Shown piece by piece: positions 22,836 to 29,952 of a DNA stretch of 34,629 bases. The DNA comes from CAZTHL01 sp964613585 (GTDB lineage: Bacteria > Pseudomonadota > Alphaproteobacteria > DSM-16000 > Inquilinaceae), in the NCBI GenBank assembly GCA_964613585.1, contig CAZTHL010000039.1, positions 1-34,629 on the forward strand, written 5' to 3'. The notes beneath the pieces are model-generated. The model worked only from the letters and a program-made list of their open reading frames with translations. It was not told where the DNA came from and did not search any database. Numbering within the stretch: the stretch's first letter is position 1; each line of letters begins with the position of its first letter. The position numbers were made by a program, and so were the translations under genes.

Positions 22836-25550
22836 GTGTCTTTTGGTGACCATGCCGCCCGCCTTGGGATCCTCCGGCGGGGAGGCGTCCTCCTTCTCGT
22901 GCTCCTGCTGCCGCTCCTGCTGGTGGTGCTTCCGGGAGCCGCTCAGGTCCCCTCACCATCCGGAGCGGCGGAGGCCGAGCCTGAAGGGGTACCCTCGCGG
23001 GAGCGCGTCGAGGAGCTGATCGCCACCCTGGAGGATGAGCAGCGTCGGCAGCGGCTCATCGAGCGGCTTCGCCTGCTCGTGGAGGCGGAGCAGGATGCCG
23101 TCGAGGAGCCTGCCCTGGTTGCCGCCGGCACCGACCTGCTGAGTAATGTCGCGCGACAGCTGGAGAAGCTGGAGGAGACCCTGACCTCGGTGCCGGAGGC
23201 CTTCGAGCGCGCGACCGAGGCTGTGCCCGAGCTTGCCGACTGGGCGCGCGCGCGTATCGAGCGGCCCGAGCGGATCGGCAGGCTGACCCGCGAGACGGTG
23301 CTCGTTCTGGGCGGGGCGCTGGCCGCCTTGCTGCTCGCCCGCTGGGCGCTCGCCCGGCCCAGGCGAGGCCTGGAGGCGTGGCGGCGGCGCGTGCAGCCGC
23401 CCCTTCCCGTCTCGATCCTTGGTCGGATCCTGCTCGACAGCCTGCCGCTCGTCGCGGCCCTGATCGTCGGCACCAGCATCGTGGTGGCAAGCGACTCCGG
23501 CACCAACCTGGTTGCCGTGACCGCGCTGAATGCCCTGCTGGTGCAAGCCCTCGTCATGGTCGTCATCCGCGCGCTGCTGTCTCCGAGGCGGCCGGAGGAC
23601 CGTCTCTTCAGCTTTTCCGACACGCATGCGCGCAGCCTGCACAACCGCCTTCGACGGATCAGCTATCTGATTGTGATCGGCTTCGTGATCCATGTGGCGC
23701 AGGTTCCCTTGGGACTGGGAGCCTCCACCGTGGACGGCCTGCTCGTGGCCATCGCCCTTGTCGTTACCGCCGGCCTGATCCTCGTCGTTCTGCAGAACCG
23801 AACCTCTGTGGCGGCCCTCATCCACGTCAGCAAGCCCGCCCCGCACCAGCCCCCGCTCGCCGGCCCCGAGGCCACGGCGACGGCCGAATCCATGCCGGAG
23901 TCCGGCACAACCCTGACGGGCCGACGCGCTCACCCTGCGGAGCCCCCGGAGATCGCCGGCTACGCCGGGATGGAAGGTCGTCACCAGACAGAGGAACAGG
24001 ACGAGGACGAGGAAGACGGCACGGTCGCCATGCGGCCGCTCACACGAGCGGTCGAGCACGGCCGGCAGCGCGCCATGCGGATCCTTCGGAACATCCTGGC
24101 GAGGATCTGGCACATCCTGGCCATAATCTACATCGTGGCCGGCTTCGTCATCTGGGTATCCGACATCGAAGGCGGCTTCGCCTTCCTGATCCGAGGGACT
24201 GCCTTCACCGCCCTGATCGTCATCGCCGCCAACTACCTGAACGGCTGGCTGGAGGAGGCGTTCGACCGGCAGCGGGAGCGGGGGGCCGGATCCGCCCCGG
24301 GAGAGCCGGCGCCGCGGCCGGTGACGGGTTCGCACGTCGCGGAAGATCGCGTTCAAGCCTATCTGCCCGCGATCAGCCTGGTACTGCGCATCGGCATCAC
24401 CGTTACCGGCCTGCTTGCAATCCTGGAGGTCTGGGGGTTGGGCGGCCTGTCCTGGCTGTCCGGCGACACCGGACGCCAGGCGATCGCCACCCTGGTCGGT
24501 ATCCTGGTTGTCATCCTGCTGGCCGTCGGCGCATGGGAGGTGATCAATGTCCTGGTCGAGCGCTCGCTGCATCGCGTCGACGACGAGGGCAATGTGATCG
24601 AGCCGACCGCGCGGGCCATGACCCTGCTGCCTCTGCTGCGGACGACCGCGCTGATCCTGCTCAGCACGCTGGCCGTGCTGATCGTGCTGTCGGAGATCGG
24701 CGTGAATATAGCGCCCCTGCTGGCCGGCGCCGGCGTCATCGGCCTCGCCATCGGCTTCGGCGCCCAGACCCTGGTCAAGGACGTGATCACCGGCCTGTTC
24801 AACCTCATGGAGAACACCATCGCCGTTGGCGACGTGGTCACCATCGCGGGACAGGGCGGCTTCGTCGAGGGCATGAGCATCCGGGCGGTACGGCTGCGCG
24901 ACCTGTCCGGCAACCTGTACACGGTGCCGTTCAGCGAGGTGACCACGGTCATGAACATGACACGCGACTTCTCATACTACCTGTTCGACATCGGCGTCGC
25001 CTACCGCGAGGATGTCGACCACGTCATCGAGGTGGTGCGGCAGCTGGGCGCGGAGTTGCGCCGGGACCGGGCCTTCCGCCGGGAGATCCTCGAGCCCATC
25101 GAGATCCTCGGCGTGGACGGCTTCGCCGACAGCGCCGTCATCATCAAGGCGCGGATCAAGACAAAGCCGATCAAGCAATGGTATGTCGGCCGGGAATTCA
25201 ACCGGCGCATGAAGAAGCGCTTCGACGAGCTCGGCATCGAGATTCCGTTCCCCCACCTCACCCTCTATTTTGGCCAGGACAAGCAGGGCACGGCGCCGCC
25301 CGCGCACCTGGACCTCACGGCGCCGAGCCTCGCCGACGCGCTCGCCGGGTCCCGTCATGCCGGCGCCCGGGCGTCGCGGACCGAGCCGTGGCCGGAGGGG
25401 TCGGCCGCCGACGCCGACAAGGCGCAGCCCGACGATCAATCCGAGGGGCGCGACGGGGGTCGTCCGGATCACAAGCATGATCGCCGAAATCGCGCGTCCG
25501 AGGTCGCCGGCGACGCGCCGGCCGAAAGCAGCCTCGGCCACGACCGATAA
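22836..25550 (+). CDS. Large MscS-type mechanosensitive channel
   Basis: The product has 904 residues from a GTG at 22836, with AGGGA eight bases upstream. An N-terminal signal-like helix (about 17-36) is followed by a charged, probably periplasmic coiled-coil region (about 45-150, ERVEELIATLEDEQRRQRLI). About nine to eleven transmembrane helices follow. A long hydrophilic, acidic insert (about 340-400, with EEQDEDEEDGT) sits between helix groups. The MscS core begins near residue 610: LLAGAGVIGLAIGFGAQTLV is the Gly/Ala-rich pore helix, then NLMENTIAVGDVVTI and NLYTVPFSEVTTVMN in the beta domain. The C-terminal 80 residues are polar and disordered. It probably releases solutes on hypo-osmotic shock. 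Its size and N-terminal domain resemble the large MscK/MscM-like class. Confidence 0.92.
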   Translation: MSFGDHAARLGILRRGGVLLLVLLLPLLLVVLPGAAQVPSPSGAAEAEPEGVPSRERVEELIATLEDEQRRQRLIERLRLLVEAEQDAVEEPALVAAGTDLLSNVARQLEKLEETLTSVPEAFERATEAVPELADWARARIERPERIGRLTRETVLVLGGALAALLLARWALARPRRGLEAWRRRVQPPLPVSILGRILLDSLPLVAALIVGTSIVVASDSGTNLVAVTALNALLVQALVMVVIRALLSPRRPEDRLFSFSDTHARSLHNRLRRISYLIVIGFVIHVAQVPLGLGASTVDGLLVAIALVVTAGLILVVLQNRTSVAALIHVSKPAPHQPPLAGPEATATAESMPESGTTLTGRRAHPAEPPEIAGYAGMEGRHQTEEQDEDEEDGTVAMRPLTRAVEHGRQRAMRILRNILARIWHILAIIYIVAGFVIWVSDIEGGFAFLIRGTAFTALIVIAANYLNGWLEEAFDRQRERGAGSAPGEPAPRPVTGSHVAEDRVQAYLPAISLVLRIGITVTGLLAILEVWGLGGLSWLSGDTGRQAIATLVGILVVILLAVGAWEVINVLVERSLHRVDDEGNVIEPTARAMTLLPLLRTTALILLSTLAVLIVLSEIGVNIAPLLAGAGVIGLAIGFGAQTLVKDVITGLFNLMENTIAVGDVVTIAGQGGFVEGMSIRAVRLRDLSGNLYTVPFSEVTTVMNMTRDFSYYLFDIGVAYREDVDHVIEVVRQLGAELRRDRAFRREILEPIEILGVDGFADSAVIIKARIKTKPIKQWYVGREFNRRMKKRFDELGIEIPFPHLTLYFGQDKQGTAPPAHLDLTAPSLADALAGSRHAGARASRTEPWPEGSAADADKAQPDDQSEGRDGGRPDHKHDRRNRASEVAGDAPAESSLGHDR

Positions 25551-25551
25551 C

Positions 25552-25638
25552 CCCGCCGAGCCGACGAGACGGCTCGTCCGCTCGGCCGAAGGCGCGCCCG
25601 CGATCCCTGCACCGCCCGGACGCGCCGTGGCTCCCCAA
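25552..25638 (+). repeat. Dispersed intergenic repeat A, copy 3
   Basis: It starts two bases after the MscS-type stop codon. Its 18-base 5' end (CCCGCCGAGCCGACGAGA) equals copy 2, and its 16-base 3' end CGCCGTGGCTCCCCAA (25623-25638) equals copy 1. So the three copies link as one family of about 85 bases. Repeat B copy 2 follows after seven bases. Confidence 0.65.
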
Positions 25639-25645
25639 CGACTGC

Positions 25646-25768
25646 AGCGTTTCCGCCTGACACGGAGTGGCACCGGCACGCTCTCGCCGCCCGGCCAGCC
25701 CGAGCATGGTGTCGTAGCGTGGCCGGGCGGGGGAGCGGGCCGGCGATGCCACTTGACCCGGAAACGAT
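25646..25768. repeat. Dispersed palindromic repeat B, copy 2
   Basis: A 123-bp relative of 19645-19779. AGCGTTTCCGCC at the left and CGGAAACGAT at the right are the ends, slightly less perfect than in copy 1. The interior has GGCACCGGC.CGCTC, CGCCCGGCCAGCC.GAGCATG.TGTCGT, GGCCGGGCGG and GAGCGGG.CGGCGATGCCAC in the same order. The long imperfect stem is preserved despite base changes, which suggests structure matters. Confidence 0.8.
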
Positions 25769-25780
25769 CCAACGGCTCGC

Positions 25781-25820
25781 AGGGACAAGGGCTCACCGGG
25801 ACAAGGGCTCGCCGGGACAA
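25781..25820 (+). repeat. Short tandem repeat, 16-bp unit about 2.5 copies
   Basis: Units are AGGGACAAGGGCTCAC, CGGGACAAGGGCTCGC and a partial CGGGACAAGG. It lies in the convergent gap between repeat B copy 2 and the recX 3' end. It is non-coding, with no assigned function. Confidence 0.75.
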
Positions 25821-25869
25821 GGCGGTCACAGGTCGCCCCGAAGCGCCGCGCTACCAGGCTCCTCCGGCC

Positions 25870-26484
25870 TCAGCCTTCGCCCGGCTCCAGGTCCTCCGGG
25901 GACTCGGCGTCGATCACCTCGCGCGCCGTGTCGAGATCGAAGCCGGCCCGGGCCAACGCGGCCAGATCCTTGTCACGCCGCTCGGACCGGCCCGGCTCGG
26001 AGCGGTAGGGACCGAGCTTGCGGCGGCGCGCCAGCGCGACCGCCGCCGCGCGGGCGCTGTCGCCGTGCTGTCCGGCCTGCGCCGCCAGCTCGGCCAGCGC
26101 CTCGTCGATCAACTCGCCAGCCACCCCCGCATGGATGAGACGGGCGGCGATCAGGCGCGGCGACGTTCCGCGACGGGCGAGAGTCTGCGCCCGCGCTAGC
26201 GCGAAGGTCCTGTCATCGACAACGCCGGCCGTGCCGAGCCGGCCGATCAGCTCGTCCACCCAGCCCTGTGCCTCGGCGCGGTCGACCTCCCCCATGGCCG
26301 CGGAACGATCGACCCGGCGCATCAGGACCCGCCGCAGCTGTTCCTTGGAGCTGGCGTAGCGCTCGAGATATGCGAGCGCCACCCGTCGCAGCCGCTCGGG
26401 CGTCGGCCGGGCCCGTCGCGCTGCCCGCTTCACAGCGCCGTCCGTCGTCCGACCCCCAGGGGACCCCACAACCCATGGGGCCAC
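25870..26484 (-). CDS. recX: Regulatory protein RecX (RecA modulator)
   Basis: RecX binds RecA filaments and limits recombinase activity. The longest frame gives 204 residues from a GTG at 26484. The start is uncertain: a GTG at 26433 (VKRAARRARPTPERLRRVAL) gives a more typical N-terminus. Recognisable features are LAYLERYASSKEQLRRVLMR, the family's first three-helix repeat; GVVDDRTFALARAQTLARRG, close to the common D-x-x-[FY]-A motif; and GTSPRLIAARLIHAGVAGEL. The last 30 residues are acidic. recA is not in the window. The gene stands alone and runs towards the MscS-type gene. Alphaproteobacterial RecX proteins are often this divergent. Confidence 0.85.
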   Translation of the reverse strand: MAPWVVGSPGGRTTDGAVKRAARRARPTPERLRRVALAYLERYASSKEQLRRVLMRRVDRSAAMGEVDRAEAQGWVDELIGRLGTAGVVDDRTFALARAQTLARRGTSPRLIAARLIHAGVAGELIDEALAELAAQAGQHGDSARAAAVALARRRKLGPYRSEPGRSERRDKDLAALARAGFDLDTAREVIDAESPEDLEPGEG

Positions 26485-26601
26485 GACGCCCCCGGCTCGG
26501 GCCTCCTCAGGGGCGAATAAGCCGTTGTGCAGGGCATGGTCGTTAGCTTACGCATAAGTATTCGGCGCCCCACTTGACCCACCATCTGACGACCTCTGCC
26601 A

Positions 26602-28038
26602 ATGGCTTGGCCCCGGTGCTGCTCTTCCTTGATCCAGTTCAGGCTGGCTGTGCTTCTGGGCGCGCTGCTGCTTGCGGTGCCGCCCACCCCAGTCGGGGCA
26701 CAAGGCGGAGCCGCCGGCGCGGAGATGCTGCGCTGCGTCCGGGATGCGGAGCAGCTCGAGCAGATGTGGCGGGCGGTGCGCACGACGCCGCCGAATGAGG
26801 CCAGGGCGCTCAGCTACGTGCAGCCGAGCGGCGCGACCATGGATGTGCGGGTTCCCTGGCAGGCGCGGACCACGCCACTGTTTTGCGCGGCGGTGATCTG
26901 GCATGACGCTCACAGCCGGGGCGCCGACGGCAGCGCCAACGGCAGCTGCTTCCCGGGGATCGCCGACTGGGATGCCGCGGACGCGCCTCAAGCCATCGAG
27001 CCGCTCGAGGTCGTCTCGGTGGTCGGCGATTTCCAGAACATCAGCGACCTCGTGGTCCGCTTGGCCATCCCAAAGACCGATGTCTTTCACTGGTGCTACG
27101 CACGTATTGTGATTGCCGGCTACGGCGAAGGCAGCAGCTTGCTGGCGCCGGATTTCGGCTTCGACCGGATCGCGCTCCTGAGCCGCTGGCATACCGCGCT
27201 GATTGCCGTGATCGTCTGGGTGGTAGTGGCCTACACCGTGACGGCGGTCGCGGTCCACCGCTACTGGTACAAGCGGTTCGAAGGGGAAGGCCGCAGCGGA
27301 CTCGCCATCCTCGACCCGGTCTACATCACCGCCGGGCCCTCCGGGAGGGCCAGCCTGTCGAACCTTCAGGTGTTCCTCTTCTCTCTCCTGGTGACCGGCA
27401 TCCTGGTGTTCACCCTGGCCCGCCTCGGCACCCTCAGCGAGCTGTCGACCGATGTGCTGTGGCTGCTTGGGATCAGCGCGGGAGGCAGCGCCGGCGCCAA
27501 GCTCGCCGAGACCAAGCGCAACCGCTTGTCCATGGAGAATTGGACGTGGCTCAATCTTAAAGGCTGGGTCAGCGATCGGCGGCGCACGCCGACCTGGGGC
27601 CAGCTGTTCACAACCGAGGGCGAGTTCGACGTCTCCAAGTTCCAGATGGCCGCGTTCAGCGTCATCGTGGCCGGGGCCATGGTCAGCGTCGGGGTCGAGC
27701 AGCTCTCGACCTTCAACATCCCCGACTCGCTCCTCGGGCTGCTCGGTCTGAGCCAGGCGGTCTATGTCGGCGGCAAGACCGTGGCGCCGCCGAGCGTCCT
27801 TGACTACAACAACAAGCTCAACGAGGTCCGCCAGTCGGAGAAGGCCTTCATCGACGCGGTGGCCGATGCCGGCAAGACCTCGCCCGGCACGGACCGGCTC
27901 GATTTGGACACCGCGAGGGCGCTGGCGCCGGACGCGTTCCGCGCCTATTTCCAGGAGGTGGAGGTCGCGGCCAGCATGCATCGATCGATCCTGGGCGTGA
28001 CGGTCCCCGCTGAGCGGTGGCAACCGCGCCTGCCGTGA
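26602..28038 (+). CDS. Unrecognised membrane protein with a duplicated two-helix module
   Basis: The product has 478 residues from the ATG at 26602. A signal peptide (about 1-34, LAVLLGALLLAVPPTPVGAQ) precedes an extracytoplasmic domain (about 35-190) with four cysteines (in LRCVRD, LFCAAVIW, GSCFPGI and WCYARI) that could form disulfides. A helix at about 197-217 (ALIAVIVWVVVAYTVTAV) leads to HRYWYKRFEGEG. Then come two related segments: LSNLQVFLFSLLVTGILVFT...VLWLLGISAGGSAGAKLAE (about 252-304) and VSKFQMAAFSVIVAGAMVSV...LLGLLGLSQAVYVGGK (about 344-393). The C-terminus is polar and helical. I do not recognise the family. A 252-base gap separates it from the ABC-2 permeases, so shared transcription is possible but unproven. 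Confidence 0.8.
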   Translation: MAWPRCCSSLIQFRLAVLLGALLLAVPPTPVGAQGGAAGAEMLRCVRDAEQLEQMWRAVRTTPPNEARALSYVQPSGATMDVRVPWQARTTPLFCAAVIWHDAHSRGADGSANGSCFPGIADWDAADAPQAIEPLEVVSVVGDFQNISDLVVRLAIPKTDVFHWCYARIVIAGYGEGSSLLAPDFGFDRIALLSRWHTALIAVIVWVVVAYTVTAVAVHRYWYKRFEGEGRSGLAILDPVYITAGPSGRASLSNLQVFLFSLLVTGILVFTLARLGTLSELSTDVLWLLGISAGGSAGAKLAETKRNRLSMENWTWLNLKGWVSDRRRTPTWGQLFTTEGEFDVSKFQMAAFSVIVAGAMVSVGVEQLSTFNIPDSLLGLLGLSQAVYVGGKTVAPPSVLDYNNKLNEVRQSEKAFIDAVADAGKTSPGTDRLDLDTARALAPDAFRAYFQEVEVAASMHRSILGVTVPAERWQPRLP

Positions 28039-28290
28039 GGCCCCGTCCGGCCTGCGAGCGTCGGCACGCGCGGGCAGCCGCGGAGAAGGGGGGCATCGCG
28101 GCGGGGTGTCCCTGACGGCGGGTCCGTAGCCGGCCGTATCGGGCGGAACGCACCACGCTCGCCATCATGGGCCTCGGCGGTGGCGCGGCCGCCGTGCTCC
28201 CAGGCGAGTGGCACGGACTGTCGCCCGCCATGGACCGTCCTTGGCTCCCTGCGTCCGTCGCCGACCCGTGCCCGAGACCGTTCGATCGTC

Positions 28291-29112
28291 ATGTCTCCAT
28301 TCGACCTTGGCCCGCGTTCGCCCGCCCCGCAGCCGCGCATGATCGGCGCCGTCAACTGGATCGGCCTGTGGACACTGTACCGGAAGGAGGTGCAGCGCTT
28401 CTGCAAAGTCGCCACCCAGACCCTGGCGGCACCCATCGTCACCACCCTGCTGTTCTACGCCATCTTCTCGCTGGCCCTCGGCGGCGTCGTCCGGGTGGTC
28501 GGGCAGGTTGACTTTCTGGAGTTCCTGGCTCCCGGGCTCGTCATGATGTCGATGGTGCAGAACGCCTTCGCCAACACATCGTCATCCGTGGTGATCTCTA
28601 AGGTTCAGGGCAACATCGTGGATGTCCTGATGCCGCCCATGACCCCGGTCGAGCTGGCCGTCGCCTATGTCGGAGGGGGCATCACCCGCGGCCTGCTGGT
28701 CGGCGCGGTCACCTTGCTGACGATCGCCCTGTTCGTGCCGGTGCGGGTTCATGACGCCTTCTTCGTCCTGTACCACGGCGTGGCGGCGTCCATGCTGCTG
28801 TCGCTGCTCGGCGTGATCGGCGGCATCTGGTCGGAGAAGTTCGACCATATCGCCGCGGTGACCAACTTCGTCGTGACGCCCCTGGCGTTCCTCTCCGGGA
28901 CCTTCTACTCGATCGATCGGCTGCCCGAGGGCTGGCAGATCGCCGCGCACCTGAACCCGTTCTTCTACATGATCGACGGCTTCCGCTACGGCTTCATCGG
29001 CCAGAGCGACGGCACGCTCGGCATCGGGCTCATGGTGCTCGCCGTCGTCAACATATCGATGTGGTGGCTGCTGCTGCGCCTGCTCCGGCGCGGCTACAAG
29101 CTCAAGGCCTGA
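28291..29112 (+). CDS. ABC-2 type transporter permease, first of a tandem pair
   Basis: Inner-membrane export permease of 273 residues from the ATG at 28291. The frame extends 37 codons upstream in sequence that does not look like permease, and an ATG at 28339 is also possible. Six hydrophobic segments are visible. Family motifs include LYRKEVQRF at the N-terminal amphipathic helix, APIVTTLLFYAIFSLALGG, FLAPGLVMMSMVQNAFANT, NIVDVLMPPMTPVELAVAYV and the C-terminal PFFYMIDGFRYGFIG. These match the YadH/ABC2 group. It ends RRGYKLKA, exactly like the following paralogue. No ATP-binding subunit gene is adjacent. Confidence 0.92.
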   Translation: MSPFDLGPRSPAPQPRMIGAVNWIGLWTLYRKEVQRFCKVATQTLAAPIVTTLLFYAIFSLALGGVVRVVGQVDFLEFLAPGLVMMSMVQNAFANTSSSVVISKVQGNIVDVLMPPMTPVELAVAYVGGGITRGLLVGAVTLLTIALFVPVRVHDAFFVLYHGVAASMLLSLLGVIGGIWSEKFDHIAAVTNFVVTPLAFLSGTFYSIDRLPEGWQIAAHLNPFFYMIDGFRYGFIGQSDGTLGIGLMVLAVVNISMWWLLLRLLRRGYKLKA

Positions 29113-29116
29113 TGGC

Positions 29117-29920
29117 ATGCACAGCGACGGGTACCGGTCGCCCCGCTCGTTCGGCCGGGCCAACTGGCTTGGTGTCCGCACACTGTTCGCCCGCGAGCTC
29201 GGCCGCTATTGGAAGGAATGGCCCGAGACCGTGGTCGCCCCCGTCTTCTCGACCCTGGTCTACATCGCGGTGTTCGCCCTGGCGCTCGGTCCCGATCGCG
29301 GCACCGAGGATGGCCGCGCCCTGCTGCAATTCATGATGCCGGGCGTGGTGCTGTTCGCGGTGATTCTCCGCTCGGCGGAGGCCACCGTCTTCACCATCGT
29401 CTTTGACAAGCTGGAAGGCATCATCAGCGATGTGCTGATGCCCCCGCTGTCGCCCATGGAGATCGTCGTGGCCTATGTGCTGGCCGGGGCGGCCGGCGGT
29501 CTGGTCACGGGCCTGCCCGTCCTGGCGGCCGCCAGCCTTGTGGTCGGTGTCGCCATGCCGGCGCCGGCCCTGGCGTTCCTGTTCGCGGCCGCCTCAGCCC
29601 TTCTGCTGTCGCTCGTCGGCTTCCTGGTCGGCATCTGGGCCGCGCGCTGGGATCATGTCCAGGGCGCGTTCAGCTTCGGGCTAATCCCCCTCATCTTCCT
29701 GTCGGGACTTTCCGCGCCGGTGGACGCGCTCCCTGCGCCGCTCGAGCTGATCGTCCGCCTCAACCCGGTCTACTACGGCATCGACGGATTTCGTGGTGCC
29801 CTCACCGGAGAGGCCGCCGTGCCGCCGCTTGTCTCCTTGAGCATCCTTACCGTCACCACGGGCCCCGCTCTCCTGCTCGCCGTCGAACTGGTTCGGCGTG
29901 GCTACAAGCTCAAGGCGTGA
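29117..29920 (+). CDS. ABC-2 type transporter permease, second of a tandem pair
   Basis: A paralogue of the preceding permease, 267 residues, ATG at 29117, four bases after the previous stop. An overlapping ATG at 29112 is out of frame. Matching motifs are TLFARELGRYWKEWPETVVA, MMPGVVLFAVILRSAEATVF, GIISDVLMPPLSPMEIVVAYV (21 residues, so read as GIISDVLMPP and LSPMEIVVAYV), NPVYYGIDGFRGALTG and the C-terminal RRGYKLKA. Six membrane helices are visible. Together with its neighbour it could form a heterodimeric export channel. The ATPase must be encoded elsewhere or shared with another system. The gene converges with degP after 32 bases. Confidence 0.92.
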   Translation: MHSDGYRSPRSFGRANWLGVRTLFARELGRYWKEWPETVVAPVFSTLVYIAVFALALGPDRGTEDGRALLQFMMPGVVLFAVILRSAEATVFTIVFDKLEGIISDVLMPPLSPMEIVVAYVLAGAAGGLVTGLPVLAAASLVVGVAMPAPALAFLFAAASALLLSLVGFLVGIWAARWDHVQGAFSFGLIPLIFLSGLSAPVDALPAPLELIVRLNPVYYGIDGFRGALTGEAAVPPLVSLSILTVTTGPALLLAVELVRRGYKLKA

Positions 29921-29940
29921 CCGGCCGTCGCGGCCGCGTC

Positions 29941-29952
29941 GCTTCGCGAAGC
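29941..29952. repeat. 12-bp perfect palindrome in the convergent permease/protease gap
   Basis: GCTTCGCGAAGC sits between the permease stop (29920) and the protease stop (29953-29955), next to CGGCCG-TCG-CGGCCG at 29922-29936. It could help terminate both converging transcripts, but no T tract follows on either side. Confidence 0.4.

Larger units (their letters stand above)
25551..25869. other. Repeat-filled interval between the MscS-type gene and recX
   Basis: About 320 bases between the stop of the channel gene and the stop of recX (convergent). Nearly all of it is repeat: A copy 3 (25552-25638), B copy 2 (25646-25768), then a short 16-bp tandem array (25781-25820). No coding sequence is supported. 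The large palindrome of repeat B could act as a bidirectional terminator here, an inference. Confidence 0.7.
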
